A stretch of DNA of 20,285 nt from Candidatus Adiutrix sp. (GTDB lineage Bacteria; Desulfobacterota; Desulfarculia; Adiutricales; Adiutricaceae). Below are positions 1 to 7,633 of the stretch, in pieces; positions within the stretch are counted from its first letter, which is position 1; each line of letters starts with the position of its first letter. The stretch is taken from NCBI GenBank assembly GCA_031273445.1, contig JAISRV010000218.1, positions 1 through 20,285 on the forward strand. Direction: 5' to 3'. A program made the position numbers and the translations under genes. The notes under the pieces are model-generated. The model ran no database searches and had not been told where the DNA came from. It was given only the letters and a program-made list of their open reading frames with translations.

Positions 1-308
1 TCGCCCGGCCGGTGGTGTTTCTCGACGTGCAGCTTTATGTAGGGGAACAGTTCCGGCGCGTATTGAACTTCGTCAATGAACACTGGCGGCTTGTGCAATT
101 GGAAGAACATAGCCGGATCAGTTTTGGCCAGGGAGCGCTCATTGAGATCGTCCAGCGAGATGTATTCTCGTTTTTCGCTTTGCCCGGCCGCCAGTTTCTG
201 CAGCATGGTCGTCTTGCCGACCTGCCTGGGCCCGGTAATCAAAATGGCGGGATATTCCCGGCTCAAACCGAGGAAGACCTCCTCCAGGCTGCGTTTGATG
301 TATGACAT
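1..308 (-). CDS. AAA_14-family ATPase (DUF4143-type), N-terminal part, cut by window edge
   Basis: Only the first 102 codons are present; the frame runs open off the left edge. The start ATG is at 308. Residues 26-33 read GPRQVGKT, a Walker A P-loop, and residues 77-80 with flanks read VFIDEVQ, a Walker B with the glutamate and glutamine typical of the AAA_14 family, which normally continues into a DUF4143 C-terminal domain of about 400 residues in total. These are widespread ATPases of poorly defined role, often duplicated in genomes of anaerobes and sometimes described as mobile or toxin-antitoxin-like; nothing here decides the function. A very good sigma70-type promoter lies just upstream at 345-374, so the gene appears to be transcribed alone, divergently from cobQ. 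The family call is firm from the motifs; the rest of the protein cannot be seen. Confidence 0.85.
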   Translation of the reverse strand, partial: MSYIKRSLEEVFLGLSREYPAILITGPRQVGKTTMLQKLAAGQSEKREYISLDDLNERSLAKTDPAMFFQLHKPPVFIDEVQYAPELFPYIKLHVEKHHRPG

Positions 309-344
309 AGGCTCACTTTATCGGCTGATATTTGATACAGTCAT

Positions 345-374
345 ATTATAGCCGAAACAATGCCTTTTGGTCAA
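345..374 (-). promoter_or_regulatory. sigma70-type promoter for the AAA_14 ATPase gene
   Basis: On the minus strand TTGACC (369-374) is followed after 18 bases by TATAAT (345-350), a 5/6 and 6/6 match to the consensus. Transcription would start near 338, about 30 bases ahead of the ATG at 308. Read from sequence only. Confidence 0.7.
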
Positions 375-488
375 GGTTCTTGGCCTTCAGCCTCGCCGCA
401 AAGCGATAATGCCCGGTAAAGACGAAAAGAGAGCGGGCGAAAATAAAGGGGCGGGAGGAAGGTTATGGTAATGCTGAGCGAGGCGGCG

Positions 489-518
489 TTGATAAGAGAG
501 GCGACGGCATGGTATAAT
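489..518 (+). promoter_or_regulatory. sigma70-type promoter for cobQ-rmlA
   Basis: TTGATA (489-494), an 18-base spacer and TATAAT (513-518) make a near-consensus promoter. The predicted start near 525 leaves a leader of about 50 bases before cobQ. No cobalamin riboswitch (conserved B12-box) is recognisable between 309 and 576, so B12 feedback at this site is not evident. Confidence 0.7.
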
Positions 519-576
519 CAGACCCAGGCCGGAATATCGGCCCGATTTCAAACGCCAGTATGGAGCGTCTTCAAAG

Positions 577-2109
577 ATGAGCGCCAAAACTCTGATGGTC
601 GTGGGCACGGCCTCGTCGGTGGGGAAAAGTCTTCTGGTCGCCGCCTTCTGCCGTATTTTCAAACGTCGCGGCTATGCGGCGGCGCCTTTCAAGGCCCAGA
701 ACATGTCGCTTAACTCCTTCGTCACCGAAGAGGGGCATGAAATGGGGCGGGCGCAGGCCTCGCAGGCTGAAGCGGCCGGGCTCAGGCCCTCCGCCCTGAT
801 GAACCCGATTCTGCTGAAGCCCACCACCAACAGCAAAAGCCAGGTCATAGTCAACGGCAAAGCGCGCGGCAACATGTCGGCGGCGGAATACTACGCCTAT
901 AAGGACAAGCTCCGGCCGGAGGTCATGGCCGCTTTCAGCGCCCTGGCCCAGGCCTATGACCTGGTGCTGATCGAAGGGGCGGGCAGCCCGGCCGAGATCA
1001 ACCTTATGGACGGCGATTTCGTCAACATGGGCATGGCCGCCCTGGCCGGCGCCCCGGTCATTTTGGTCGGCGACATCGACCGCGGCGGGGTTTTCGCCTC
1101 GCTCTACGGCACGGTCAAACTGTTGCCTGCGGAAGATCAGGCCCGCATCAAGGGCCTTCTGATCAACAAATTCAGGGGCGACGTCAAAATTCTGGAGCCT
1201 GGATTGCGGCAGATCGAGAATTTGCTGCATATCCCTGTTTTGGGGGTCATGCCTTACGACCGCTTCGCCCTTGACGAGGAAGACAGCCTGACCGACCGGC
1301 TGACCGCGCGCGGCGGCGGCGGCTCCGTTAATATCGCGGTTCTGCGTCTGCCCAGAATCGCCAATTTCACTGATTTCGCCGTGTTCGACAGCCTGCCGGG
1401 AGTCTCTTTGACCTATGTGGACGAGGTTTGCGACCTGGCCGCGGCTGATATGATCATCCTGCCCGGCTCCAAAAACACCATTGAAGATATGCGCCATTTG
1501 CATGAAAGCGGCCTGGCCGGCGCCATAAAAAAGCTGGCGGAAGAAGGCCGGGTCGTGGCCGGAATCTGCGGCGGCTTTCAGATGCTGGGCAACTTCATTC
1601 ACGACCCTTACGGGATGGAGAGCGACCAGCCCAGCATCGCCGGGCTGGGGCTTTTGGACCTGGAAACATCTTTCGCCCGCGACAAGCACACGACCCAGAC
1701 CACCGTCGTCGCCCGGGCCTTGCCGGGCGTTCTGGAAGGGCTGGAAGGGGAAAGTCTCTCCGGCTACGAAATCCACATGGGGCAAACGGCGGTGGGCCCG
1801 GGGGTCGCCCCGCTGGCCGACGGCGGGGACGGCCCCTTTGGCGCGGCCAGCCGCGGGGGCAACGTTTTCGGCACTTATCTGCACGGCTTTTTCGACAATT
1901 TAAGCTTCACCCGCCGTCTTCTGAACAACATCCGCCGCGCCAAAGGGCTTGACGCGGCGACGGGCAATGACGAGACGGCCGTCTATCAACAGTTAAAGGA
2001 GCGGGAATACGACCGCCTGGCCGACATGGTGGAGGCGCATCTGCCTTTTGAAACGCTTTTAAAGATCATCAACGGCTTTAGCCCCTGTAAGGAAATTTTT
2101 GATGAATAA
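577..2109 (+). CDS. cobQ: cobyric acid synthase (glutamine-hydrolysing amidotransferase) CobQ
   Basis: CobQ amidates four carboxyl side chains of adenosylcobyrinic acid a,c-diamide, using glutamine and ATP, to give adenosylcobyric acid in cytoplasmic cobalamin synthesis. The N-terminal dethiobiotin-synthetase-like domain begins with the P-loop GTASSVGKS (10-18) and has the family stretches [10 protein letters not shown] and [10 protein letters not shown]. The C-terminal class I-like glutaminase domain has the nucleophile Cys331 in [10 protein letters not shown] and the catalytic His436 in GTYLHGFF. At 510 residues it is full length. The ATG at 577 has GGAG 11 bases upstream and follows a strong promoter. 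The stop overlaps rmlA, so the two genes are probably co-transcribed; no other corrin gene is in view. Confidence 0.97.
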   Translation: MSAKTLMVVGTASSVGKSLLVAAFCRIFKRRGYAAAPFKAQNMSLNSFVTEEGHEMGRAQASQAEAAGLRPSALMNPILLKPTTNSKSQVIVNGKARGNMSAAEYYAYKDKLRPEVMAAFSALAQAYDLVLIEGAGSPAEINLMDGDFVNMGMAALAGAPVILVGDIDRGGVFASLYGTVKLLPAEDQARIKGLLINKFRGDVKILEPGLRQIENLLHIPVLGVMPYDRFALDEEDSLTDRLTARGGGGSVNIAVLRLPRIANFTDFAVFDSLPGVSLTYVDEVCDLAAADMIILPGSKNTIEDMRHLHESGLAGAIKKLAEEGRVVAGICGGFQMLGNFIHDPYGMESDQPSIAGLGLLDLETSFARDKHTTQTTVVARALPGVLEGLEGESLSGYEIHMGQTAVGPGVAPLADGGDGPFGAASRGGNVFGTYLHGFFDNLSFTRRLLNNIRRAKGLDAATGNDETAVYQQLKEREYDRLADMVEAHLPFETLLKIINGFSPCKEIFDE

Positions 2110-2977
2110 ACGTTGCGGACTGATTCTGGCCGGCGGCGCGGGCTCCCGGCTGCATCCGGCCACCTTGGCTGTTTCCAAACAGATGTTGCCGGTGTTCGAT
2201 AAGCCCATGATCTATTATCCGCTTTCGACGCTGATGCTGGCCGGCATACGCGAAATATTGATCATTTCGACCCCTCGCGATCTGCCGTCGTTCCGCCTGC
2301 TTCTGGGCGACGGGAGCCGGTGGGGCCTGTATCTGTCCTATGCCGAGCAGCCCCGGCCCGAAGGGCTGGCCCAGGCCTTCATTATCGGCCGGCAGTTTAT
2401 CGCCGGGCGGCCTTCGGCCTTGATTCTGGGCGACAACATATTTTATGGGCACCATCTGGCCGCGCTCCTGGAAGAAGCCATGCCGGATCAGGTCGGGGCC
2501 ACGGTCTTCGCCTATCGCGTGAAAGATCCTGAAAGATACGGCGTGGTGGAGTTCAATCAGGCCGGCCAGGCTGTGAGCATAGAGGAAAAGCCTCGCGAGC
2601 CGCGTTCCAACTTTGCGGTCACCGGCCTGTATTTCTATGATCATAAAGTCTGTGATATGGCGGCGACCCTTAAGCCTTCGGCGCGCGGCGAGCTTGAAAT
2701 AACCGATCTCAACCGCCTGTATCTGGAGAGAGACCAGATGCGGGTCAAACTCATGCACCGCGGTTTCGCCTGGCTGGACACCGGCGCCCACGAAAGCCTT
2801 TTGGCCGCCGGGCAGTTCATCGCCGCCCTCCAGTTGCGCCAGGGTCTTAAAATTTCCTGCCCTGAGGAAATAGCCTATCGTAACGGCTGGATCAACGAAA
2901 GCGAATTGGCGCGGCTGGCCCAGCCTTTGGCGCAAAACGACTACGGCCAATACCTGTTAAGCCTGCTGCAAATGTAA
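2102..2977 (+). CDS. rmlA: glucose-1-phosphate thymidylyltransferase (RmlA/RfbA)
   Basis: The enzyme makes dTDP-glucose from dTTP and glucose-1-phosphate, the first step toward dTDP-rhamnose and other deoxysugars of surface polysaccharides. The start has the nucleotidyltransferase signature [13 protein letters not shown], followed by [18 protein letters not shown]; further on are LGDNIFYG and EEKP, all characteristic of RmlA rather than of GalU or GlgC. Length, 291 residues, is typical. I chose the ATG at 2102 because AAGGA lies 8 bases upstream; a TTG at 2099 would leave only 5. It overlaps the cobQ stop by 8 bases, so translation may be coupled. The usual partners rmlB, rmlC and rmlD are not adjacent, an unusual pairing with a cobalamin gene. 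A repeat-borne terminator at 3203-3232 is the likely end of the transcript. Confidence 0.95.
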   Translation: MNKRCGLILAGGAGSRLHPATLAVSKQMLPVFDKPMIYYPLSTLMLAGIREILIISTPRDLPSFRLLLGDGSRWGLYLSYAEQPRPEGLAQAFIIGRQFIAGRPSALILGDNIFYGHHLAALLEEAMPDQVGATVFAYRVKDPERYGVVEFNQAGQAVSIEEKPREPRSNFAVTGLYFYDHKVCDMAATLKPSARGELEITDLNRLYLERDQMRVKLMHRGFAWLDTGAHESLLAAGQFIAALQLRQGLKISCPEEIAYRNGWINESELARLAQPLAQNDYGQYLLSLLQM

Positions 2978-3046
2978 ATGATCGGCTTGGCCGGCTGGGT
3001 CGTAGCCAGGCAAAAAATGCGATTTTTGCCTGGCCAGGGGCCTTTT
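2978..3046. repeat. palindrome repeat, copy A
   Basis: This begins at the base after the rmlA stop. Its core is a perfect 12-bp inverted repeat, GCCAGGCAAAAA (3005-3016) against TTTTTGCCTGGC (3023-3034), with a 6-base loop. The same block with small differences recurs at 13824-13889 (copy B), including the flanks TGGCCGGCTG and CCAGGGGCCTTT. The A and T tracts lie inside the stem, so it is a cruciform-like palindrome and not a standard terminator. Confidence 0.85.
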
Positions 3047-3073
3047 ACCCACATCAACCAGTCGCTTCGCTCC

Positions 3074-3103
3074 GTCGCCCCTCTCCGGGGGCGACTTGCT
3101 TTT
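3074..3103 (+). terminator. terminator-like hairpin, first copy
   Basis: GTCGCCCC (3074-3081) pairs with GGGGCGAC (3088-3095), 8 bp with a 6-base loop, followed by TTGCTTTT. It lies about 100 bases past the rmlA stop. The T tract is interrupted, so it is weaker than the second copy at 3203-3232. Confidence 0.5.
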
Positions 3104-3130
3104 AAAAATGTTAGCCCATAACAGAGAAGC

Positions 3131-3194
3131 GCCGGCTGTCAGCACCTGAATTGGCGGGGCGTAACGAACGGAACTAATGAGCGATGAGACAAAA
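3131..3194. repeat. 64-base dispersed repeat, copy 1
   Basis: Copy 1 of a family with four members here. The constant parts are GGCTGTCA near the left end and a right block AACGAACGGAAC plus TAATGAGCGATGAGACAAA. Between them lies a variable small hairpin, here CCTG-AATTGG-CGGG, with one T-G wobble pair. Confidence 0.85.
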
Positions 3195-3202
3195 TTCGCT
3201 CC

Positions 3203-3232
3203 GTCGCCCCTCTCCGGGGGCGACCTTTTTTT
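3203..3232 (+). terminator. rho-independent terminator downstream of rmlA
   Basis: GTCGCCCC (3203-3210) pairs perfectly with GGGGCGAC (3217-3224) around a TCTCCG loop, followed by C and seven T (3226-3232). It is repeat-borne: the same stem occurs at 3074-3095 with a poorer T tract. It would end the cobQ-rmlA transcript. Confidence 0.7.
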
Positions 3233-3240
3233 AAAGAAGC

Positions 3241-3303
3241 GTTGGCTGTCAACCCCTGAAATGGCGGGACGCAACGAACGGAACAAATGAGCGATGAGAC
3301 AAA
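3241..3303. repeat. 64-base dispersed repeat, copy 2
   Basis: It differs from copy 1 at about 8 of 63 positions, nearly all in the variable hairpin segment and the first bases. The hairpin is CCTG-AAATGG-CGGG. The last base of the repeat is immediately followed by the complement of the lptG stop codon. Confidence 0.85.
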
Positions 3304-4398
3304 TTATTGGCGCACATAGGAAAAAAGGTAGGCGCCGAAAAGAAGAAAAATCATATTCGGCAGCCAGGCGGCGACGGGCGGGGGCAAAAGGGCGGCATAA
3401 CCCAGCGACTTGGCCAGTTCCATGGTTATCAGATAGACGAACGACAGGGCCAGGCCCAGACTCAGCCCCAAGGGCACGCTGCCGCCTCTTTCTTTCCAGA
3501 AGCCTATGGGCAGACCCACGGCCAGCATTATCAACGGCAAGAGCGCGAATGAAAATTTGAACTGCAGATCCACCCGTTGCCGAACCGGCCCGAAGCCTTC
3601 GGCGGCCAGGCGGTCAATGGTTCTCCAGAGCTGGGCCACGCTAAGTTCGTCGCTGTCCTGGTCGGTCCGGCCGAAGCCGGGCGGCGGCGGCGGCCAGTCG
3701 GCAAGGACTAAAGTTTGATGGCGCTTTAAAACGAAAAATTCCGGCCGGCCGTCGGTCGGCCGGGTGTAGATTTTTTCCAGAACGTGGTTCAACCGCAGCT
3801 GGCCGTCGACATAACGCCCGCTTTCAGCCTCCAGGCGGCGCGAAAGATCCATGTCGTCGTTCATGAAGACCAGCGTCGCCCCCGTGATCGAACCGTCGGC
3901 CTCGTCGTAAGAGTCCAGGTGCTGCATCTGTTTGATCGCCTTGAGCCAGACGTCACGAACCACGGTGGAGGTATCCAGCCGCTCTTTGACCTGGCCCTGC
4001 CAGATGTAATTGGCCACGGCGGTGGTGTGCGGAGCCGCCATGTCCGACAGGATGAAAACAAACAGGCAGATCAGGCCGGCGACGGCCAGAAGAGGGGAGC
4101 TCAAACGGTAAAGGCTGACGCCGCCGGCTTTGAAGGCGATTATTTCAGAGGCCCGCGCCAGAATCGACAGGGTAATCAGGGTCGCCACCAGGGTGGCGAC
4201 CGGCGTCATGAGCACGACTATTTTGGGGAGCTGCATCGTGAAATACAACAGGATGGTTTCCAGCGGAATGTTTTTGGCCAGGAAGGCGTCGATCTTTTCC
4301 ACAAAGTCGACGGAGGTGTAAAAAACGATGAATCCGGCCAGAGTCATGAACCAGATGCGCAAAAAAGTGACGACCATATAGCGGCTGACGATGCTCAT
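3304..4398 (-). CDS. lptG: LPS export ABC transporter permease LptG
   Basis: LptG is one of the two inner-membrane permeases of the LptB2FG complex that extracts lipopolysaccharide and passes it to the LptC/LptA bridge. The 364-residue protein has three N-terminal helices (about 11-31, 52-80, 101-121), a periplasmic region of some 150 residues with the family's beta-jellyroll character, and three C-terminal helices (about 283-302, 309-329, 344-361). MSIVSRYMVVTFLRIW and the segment ARASEIIAFKAGGVSLYRL are typical of YjgP/YjgQ permeases. I placed the start at 4398; a longer open frame reaches 4743 but that extension is antisense-like coding noise inside lptF. Its ATGA overlaps the lptF stop by 4 bases, showing coupling. 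LptF versus LptG identity is assigned by gene order and is less sure than the family. Confidence 0.92.
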   Translation of the reverse strand: MSIVSRYMVVTFLRIWFMTLAGFIVFYTSVDFVEKIDAFLAKNIPLETILLYFTMQLPKIVVLMTPVATLVATLITLSILARASEIIAFKAGGVSLYRLSSPLLAVAGLICLFVFILSDMAAPHTTAVANYIWQGQVKERLDTSTVVRDVWLKAIKQMQHLDSYDEADGSITGATLVFMNDDMDLSRRLEAESGRYVDGQLRLNHVLEKIYTRPTDGRPEFFVLKRHQTLVLADWPPPPPGFGRTDQDSDELSVAQLWRTIDRLAAEGFGPVRQRVDLQFKFSFALLPLIMLAVGLPIGFWKERGGSVPLGLSLGLALSFVYLITMELAKSLGYAALLPPPVAAWLPNMIFLLFGAYLFSYVRQ

Positions 4399-5597
4399 GC
4401 CGGCCTTGCCTGTGAGCCGGCGCGCGGTTTGCCGAAACCGGAGATGATGCGGCGCAGGAGCTCGAGCGGGTCGCCCGGCGCCCCGCAGTTGATGCGCCTC
4501 AAAGTCGCCAGGCCGAAAACGGTCAGGACGATGTTGCTCAGCCAGACGCCCATAAAGGGCGGCAGAATTTCCCTTTCCGCCAATGACCAGCCTAAAGTAA
4601 ACAGCGCGTAATAGCCGATAAAGACGGCTATGCCTATAATCAGGGCGAAATTGCGGCCGCGCACCCGGAAGCTGGCCCCCAGGGGCAGCCCGATGACGGC
4701 CATGATGAAGGCCGTGAAGGGCTGGGCCCAGCGGCGGTGCCACTCCAGATAACAGGTAATGATGATGCCTCGGGCATTTTCCCGATCCAGCGAGTCGGCC
4801 AGGGCAATCAGTTCGCGCGTCGGCACTTCCGCCCGCCCCCTGAACTCGCCGCCGCCTTGGTTTCCCTCGAATTCGGAACCCGGCGAGACCTTCAGCTCGT
4901 AAGTTTCAAAAAAAATGCTGTCGGAGGTCTCGCGGTCGGCGTAGACCCGGTCTATGACGCCGTCTTCCAGGTGGAAAATAAGGGCCTCTGATTCCAGGTC
5001 AAGACCCAGGCGGCCGCGCCGGGCCACGATGACGGAACTTTCGTCCTCGCTGCGGTCGTCGTGAATGAAAACCTTTTCCATTTCCCCTGAACCGGGCGGG
5101 AACTGACCCACGTAAAACACCAGGCCGGGAAAATTGCGCACGAACACCTGTTCCGTGATGGCCAGGTCGGCCCTGGCCTTGGCCAGTTCCAATAACTGGT
5201 TTTTGAACTTCCAGTTATATTCCGGGGCCAGCCAGACGGAGAAAACCCCCGTGAGCAAGCCCACCAGCAGGCCGAAGACCAGAACCGGCGGCGACATCTG
5301 GTAAAGAGAGACCCCGGAAGCCCGCAGAACCGTCAGCTCCGAGTCGGCGGAAAAGCGCAGAAAAGCCATGAGCACGGCCAGAAGAGTGCCCATCGGCAAG
5401 GCCATGGCCAGCACCCGCGGCAGGGCCATCGCGAAAATTTTCGCCACCACGTCCAGCCCCACGCCTTTGGATATGACCAGACTGGTCAGTTCCATCATCC
5501 TGGCCATCAACAGAATAGAGGTGAACACCAGGATGTTCACCATGAAGCCGGGCAGAATTTCGGCCGCGACATATCGATTTAATATAGAAACGCGCAT
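4395..5597 (-). CDS. lptF: LPS export ABC transporter permease LptF
   Basis: This is the partner permease of LptG in the LptB2FG lipopolysaccharide extractor. The start MRVSILNRYVAAEILPGF is typical of LptF; helices lie at about 15-35, 54-82 and 103-123, then a periplasmic jellyroll region of about 150 residues, then three C-terminal helices including RWAQPFTAFIMAVIGLPLGA. The coupling-helix stretch SADSELTVLRASGVSLYQM, which contacts the LptB ATPase in characterised homologues, is present. At 400 residues it is slightly longer than usual because of a polar C-terminal tail of about 25 residues. The gene begins 9 bases after the mltG stop and ends in a 4-base overlap with lptG. The ATPase gene lptB is not in the window. 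No strong Shine-Dalgarno is seen, consistent with coupling to mltG. Confidence 0.93.
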   Translation of the reverse strand: MRVSILNRYVAAEILPGFMVNILVFTSILLMARMMELTSLVISKGVGLDVVAKIFAMALPRVLAMALPMGTLLAVLMAFLRFSADSELTVLRASGVSLYQMSPPVLVFGLLVGLLTGVFSVWLAPEYNWKFKNQLLELAKARADLAITEQVFVRNFPGLVFYVGQFPPGSGEMEKVFIHDDRSEDESSVIVARRGRLGLDLESEALIFHLEDGVIDRVYADRETSDSIFFETYELKVSPGSEFEGNQGGGEFRGRAEVPTRELIALADSLDRENARGIIITCYLEWHRRWAQPFTAFIMAVIGLPLGASFRVRGRNFALIIGIAVFIGYYALFTLGWSLAEREILPPFMGVWLSNIVLTVFGLATLRRINCGAPGDPLELLRRIISGFGKPRAGSQARPA

Positions 5598-5606
5598 CGG
5601 AGCCGT

Positions 5607-6764
5607 TCAGTTCTTCTTTCCGCCGCCCCGCTGATATTTATTGACCATGCGGTTGTGTTCGGCCAGCGTTTCCGAAAAGTGATGCGTGCCGTCGTTTTTG
5701 GAGACGAAAAAATAGTGCTTTGTTTTCATTGGTTTAAGCACAGCGGAAATAGCCGCTTCGCCGGGATTGGCGATCGGCCCCGGAGGCAGCCCCTGTATTA
5801 TATAGGTATTGTAGGGGTGAGGCGTCTGCAGGAGTTTTCTAGTTATATTCCCGTCGTAATCAGCCACATTGTAAATAACCGTGGGGTCGGTTTCCAGCCT
5901 CATGCCTTTGGCCAGGCGATTTAAAAAAACTCCGGCGATCAGGGGACGTTCATTGGCGGCGCCGGTCTCTTTTTCTACAATGGAGGCCAGGGTCAGCACT
6001 TCGTGACGGCTCAGGCCGCTTTGGGCGGCCAGGTCGTCATAGCGCTTCCAGACATTGAAAAACTGGTCGGTCATGGTTTTGATGATGTTTTTAAGCGGCG
6101 TGCCGGCGGGAAAACTGTAGGTTTCCGGAAATAAATAGCCTTCGAGGCTTTCGACCTCCAGACCCAGAGAGCCGATGAAATTCCTGTCGAGGCACAGAGC
6201 CAGAAAGTCGGCGCCGGAACCCAAGCCGGCGGCTTCCGCCATTTTGGCTATTTCAAACATATTGCGCCCTTCCGGGACCGTGAAGCCATATGCTTTTATA
6301 TATCTGCTCTGCGTCAGGCGGTCGATGTTTTGCCACACGGACAGCGACGGGTCAAGAATCATCTCCCCCGCTTTCGGCGTCACCGGTTTTTTTGAAATTT
6401 TGGCTTTTATTCTGAAAGCCCATTTCCAGGCCCAGGCCGATTTTATGACGCCTTTTTCTTCCAGAATCAGGCCTATGCGGTCGGCGCTGGCGCCTTCGGG
6501 AATGGGGACCACTATTTCCCGGCTCTCTTCCTCGGGGGGGAGGAAGAGCGTGCTGTATTTCAGGCCGGCCAGAAAAGCGAAAATCAGGGCCAGCACCACC
6601 ACGATGCCGATTGCTCCAAAGACGCGGCTAAGGCAGCCGGGGCCGGTTTTAGCCTTTTTCTCGCCGAAGCCGGCCGCGCCGGAAGGGGCTGAGTCGGCAG
6701 TAAGCGGAAGGCGCGTTTTCGCCGCCGTCCCGCCGCCTGTCTCATTTTTATCTGCCTGCATCAT
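5607..6764 (-). CDS. mltG: endolytic peptidoglycan transglycosylase MltG (YceG-like)
   Basis: MltG cleaves nascent glycan strands and sets their length; it is anchored in the inner membrane with its active site outside. Residues 1-45 are a polar, low-complexity cytoplasmic tail, 48-68 a single membrane helix, and the rest the YceG domain. The active-site motif SIVEKETG (261-268) holds the catalytic glutamate, followed by ERPLIAGVFLNRL, MRLETDPTVIY, TPHPYNTY, GLPPGPIANPG and YFFVSKNDGTHHF, all hallmarks of the family. Length, 385 residues, is normal apart from the long tail. The ATG at 6764 follows GGGA at good spacing; GTG 6776 and ATG 6761 are alternatives. It overlaps the end of ruvX by 17 bases, so it sits in the same operon. 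Confidence 0.94.
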   Translation of the reverse strand: MMQADKNETGGGTAAKTRLPLTADSAPSGAAGFGEKKAKTGPGCLSRVFGAIGIVVVLALIFAFLAGLKYSTLFLPPEEESREIVVPIPEGASADRIGLILEEKGVIKSAWAWKWAFRIKAKISKKPVTPKAGEMILDPSLSVWQNIDRLTQSRYIKAYGFTVPEGRNMFEIAKMAEAAGLGSGADFLALCLDRNFIGSLGLEVESLEGYLFPETYSFPAGTPLKNIIKTMTDQFFNVWKRYDDLAAQSGLSRHEVLTLASIVEKETGAANERPLIAGVFLNRLAKGMRLETDPTVIYNVADYDGNITRKLLQTPHPYNTYIIQGLPPGPIANPGEAAISAVLKPMKTKHYFFVSKNDGTHHFSETLAEHNRMVNKYQRGGGKKN

Positions 6765-7188
6765 CGTTTTTCCCACGCGCTAAAAAATTTAGATAGCCGT
6801 CCAGAATCAGGGCCGCCGCGGTCTTGTCCACAATCGCCCGGCGTTTTTCGCGGCGCACGTCGCCTTCGATAAGTATTCTTTCGGCCGCCGCCGTGGTCAG
6901 CCATTCGTCCCAGGTTTCGCAGGCGAAACCCAGCTTGCCCCTGATTTCGCCGGCCAGGGCCAGCACTCTTTGCGCCTCCGGCCCCTTTTCGCCGGTCGTG
7001 CGCCTGGGCAGCCCCAGCAGCACCAGCGAGACCTCATATTCCACAACCAAGGCGGCCAGGCTTTTTAAAAAATCGGCGTGAGGGCGCCGCGGCAGAACCG
7101 TCAGCGGTTGGGCGGAATAACCAAGAGGATCGGAAACCGCGACGCCGACGCGTTTTTCGCCCACATCCAGGGCCAGAATGCGTCCCAT
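6748..7188 (-). CDS. ruvX: RuvX/YqgF-family Holliday junction resolvase-like nuclease
   Basis: The YqgF family has an RNase H fold; members act in 16S rRNA 5' processing or as putative Holliday-junction resolvases. The 146-residue protein has LDVGEKRVGVAVSDP (7-21) with the first catalytic Asp8, LLGLPRRTTGEKGPEA in place of the usual GLP-x-MDGS-x-G-x-x-A loop, DEWLTT (94-99), and the last acidic motif VDKTAAALILDGYL with Asp121. Position 96 is Trp where the family usually has Arg (DER-LT/ST), a deviation worth noting. The ATG at 7188 is decided by GGAGGA at 7199-7204; the frame is open further upstream to 7296 without family resemblance. It is the first gene of the ruvX-mltG-lptF-lptG operon. 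Confidence 0.92.
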   Translation of the reverse strand: MGRILALDVGEKRVGVAVSDPLGYSAQPLTVLPRRPHADFLKSLAALVVEYEVSLVLLGLPRRTTGEKGPEAQRVLALAGEIRGKLGFACETWDEWLTTAAAERILIEGDVRREKRRAIVDKTAAALILDGYLNFLARGKNDDAGR

Positions 7189-7198
7189 TATGATTACG

Positions 7199-7204
7199 TC
7201 CTCC
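7199..7204 (-). promoter_or_regulatory. Shine-Dalgarno that sets the ruvX start
   Basis: GGAGGA on the minus strand lies 10 bases before the ATG at 7188. It overlaps the in-frame ATG at 7206, which makes that upstream ATG an unlikely start. Confidence 0.75.
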
Positions 7205-7419
7205 ATGAGCGGGCGGCTGACCCCGGGCAAGGCCATTATGCGAAAATAATACAGACGGCGAAAAGCCTTTTTAAGCCAGATCGTCAATTTTACCATTCAA
7301 GGCCGACAAAAACAAGGCAGCGGTTTTTAAAACGGCGGCGCTTCATTCTCCGCCAGGCCTCCAAGGCAAAATTAAGAATTGCGGTTAAGAGAGGCGCGCC
7401 ATTTTAGGAATTTTAGTAA

Positions 7420-7447
7420 ATATTAAGTTATTTTATCATGTTAACAA
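7420..7447 (-). promoter_or_regulatory. possible promoter for the ruvX-mltG-lptFG operon
   Basis: TTGTTA (7442-7447) and TAATAT (7420-7425) are separated by 16 bases on the minus strand in an AT-rich patch. The match is moderate, and AT-rich sequence gives such matches easily. Confidence 0.35.
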
Positions 7448-7471
7448 AAGAAGCCGGCGTCTAAAAAATAA

Positions 7472-7500
7472 TTGCTATTAAGACTCAATCGCGATATAAT
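7472..7500 (+). promoter_or_regulatory. sigma70-type promoter for the MATE-ApbE gene
   Basis: TTGCTA (7472-7477), a 17-base spacer and a perfect TATAAT (7495-7500). Transcription would begin near 7507. That rules out the TTG at 7472 as a translation start, because it lies inside the promoter. Confidence 0.65.
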
Positions 7501-7633
7501 AAATCCAACTTCGCTTCCGCTCCGTTATTGGCCACGGCCGGCCAAGCCCAGGCTTGACCTCCACCTCCTGACCGAAAACTCTGCCGCCCCTTCGGCTCCG
7601 GCCGGGCCTTTCGGTCGTCAGCGGATTTTACGG

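Larger units (their letters stand above)
3066..3303. repeat. imperfect tandem duplication filling the rmlA/lptG junction
   Basis: Two units follow each other: 3066-3194 and 3195-3303. Each starts with TTCGCTCCGTCGCCCC and its hairpin, then has a variable piece (about 29 bases in unit 1, about 10 in unit 2), then AGAAGC and the roughly 64-base dispersed repeat described separately. Unit 2 ends exactly at the lptG stop codon (3304-3306). Together with the palindrome repeat, nothing but repeat sequence separates rmlA from lptG apart from about 19 bases near 3047-3065. Confidence 0.8.
7189..7633. other. divergent regulatory region between ruvX and the MATE-ApbE gene
   Basis: No gene is supported in this stretch. 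The middle (about 7400-7505) is much more AT-rich than its surroundings and holds one promoter for each direction, listed separately. The leader of the rightward gene would be about 125 bases and the leftward leader about 220 bases. I found no riboswitch, tRNA or repeat in either. Open frames into both sides exist but lack start signals and family resemblance. Confidence 0.6.

Noticed and set aside
309..576. Cobalamin riboswitch before cobQ
   Set aside because: I could not find the B12-box or the conserved core, and the promoter placed at 489-518 leaves a leader of only about 50 bases.
465..713. Open frame with a strong Shine-Dalgarno (GGAGGAA, 454-460) overlapping the start of cobQ
   Set aside because: Its start lies upstream of the TTGATA/TATAAT promoter of cobQ, it overlaps cobQ in another frame, and its translation resembles nothing known.
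571..1884. Long minus-strand open frame of 437 codons
   Set aside because: It is antisense to cobQ, whose family motifs are unambiguous; long antisense frames are expected at this GC content.
2078..2950. Long minus-strand open frame of 290 codons
   Set aside because: It is antisense to rmlA and has no family features.
2978..3120. Short frame MIGLAGWVVARQK... starting directly after the rmlA stop
   Set aside because: It is a translation of the palindrome and terminator repeats, with no ribosome site.
3177..3290. Small coupled reading frames beginning MSDETK inside the repeats
   Set aside because: They run through a terminator hairpin and a duplicated repeat, with no evidence of coding selection; kept only as a low-interest finding.
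3066..3303. CRISPR array
   Set aside because: There are only two units of unequal length, each containing different hairpins, and no regular unique spacers.
4399..4743. N-terminal extension of lptG by 115 codons
   Set aside because: It is Arg/Pro/His-rich sequence that overlaps lptF in another frame; true LptG similarity starts at MSIVSRY with an ATGA overlap.
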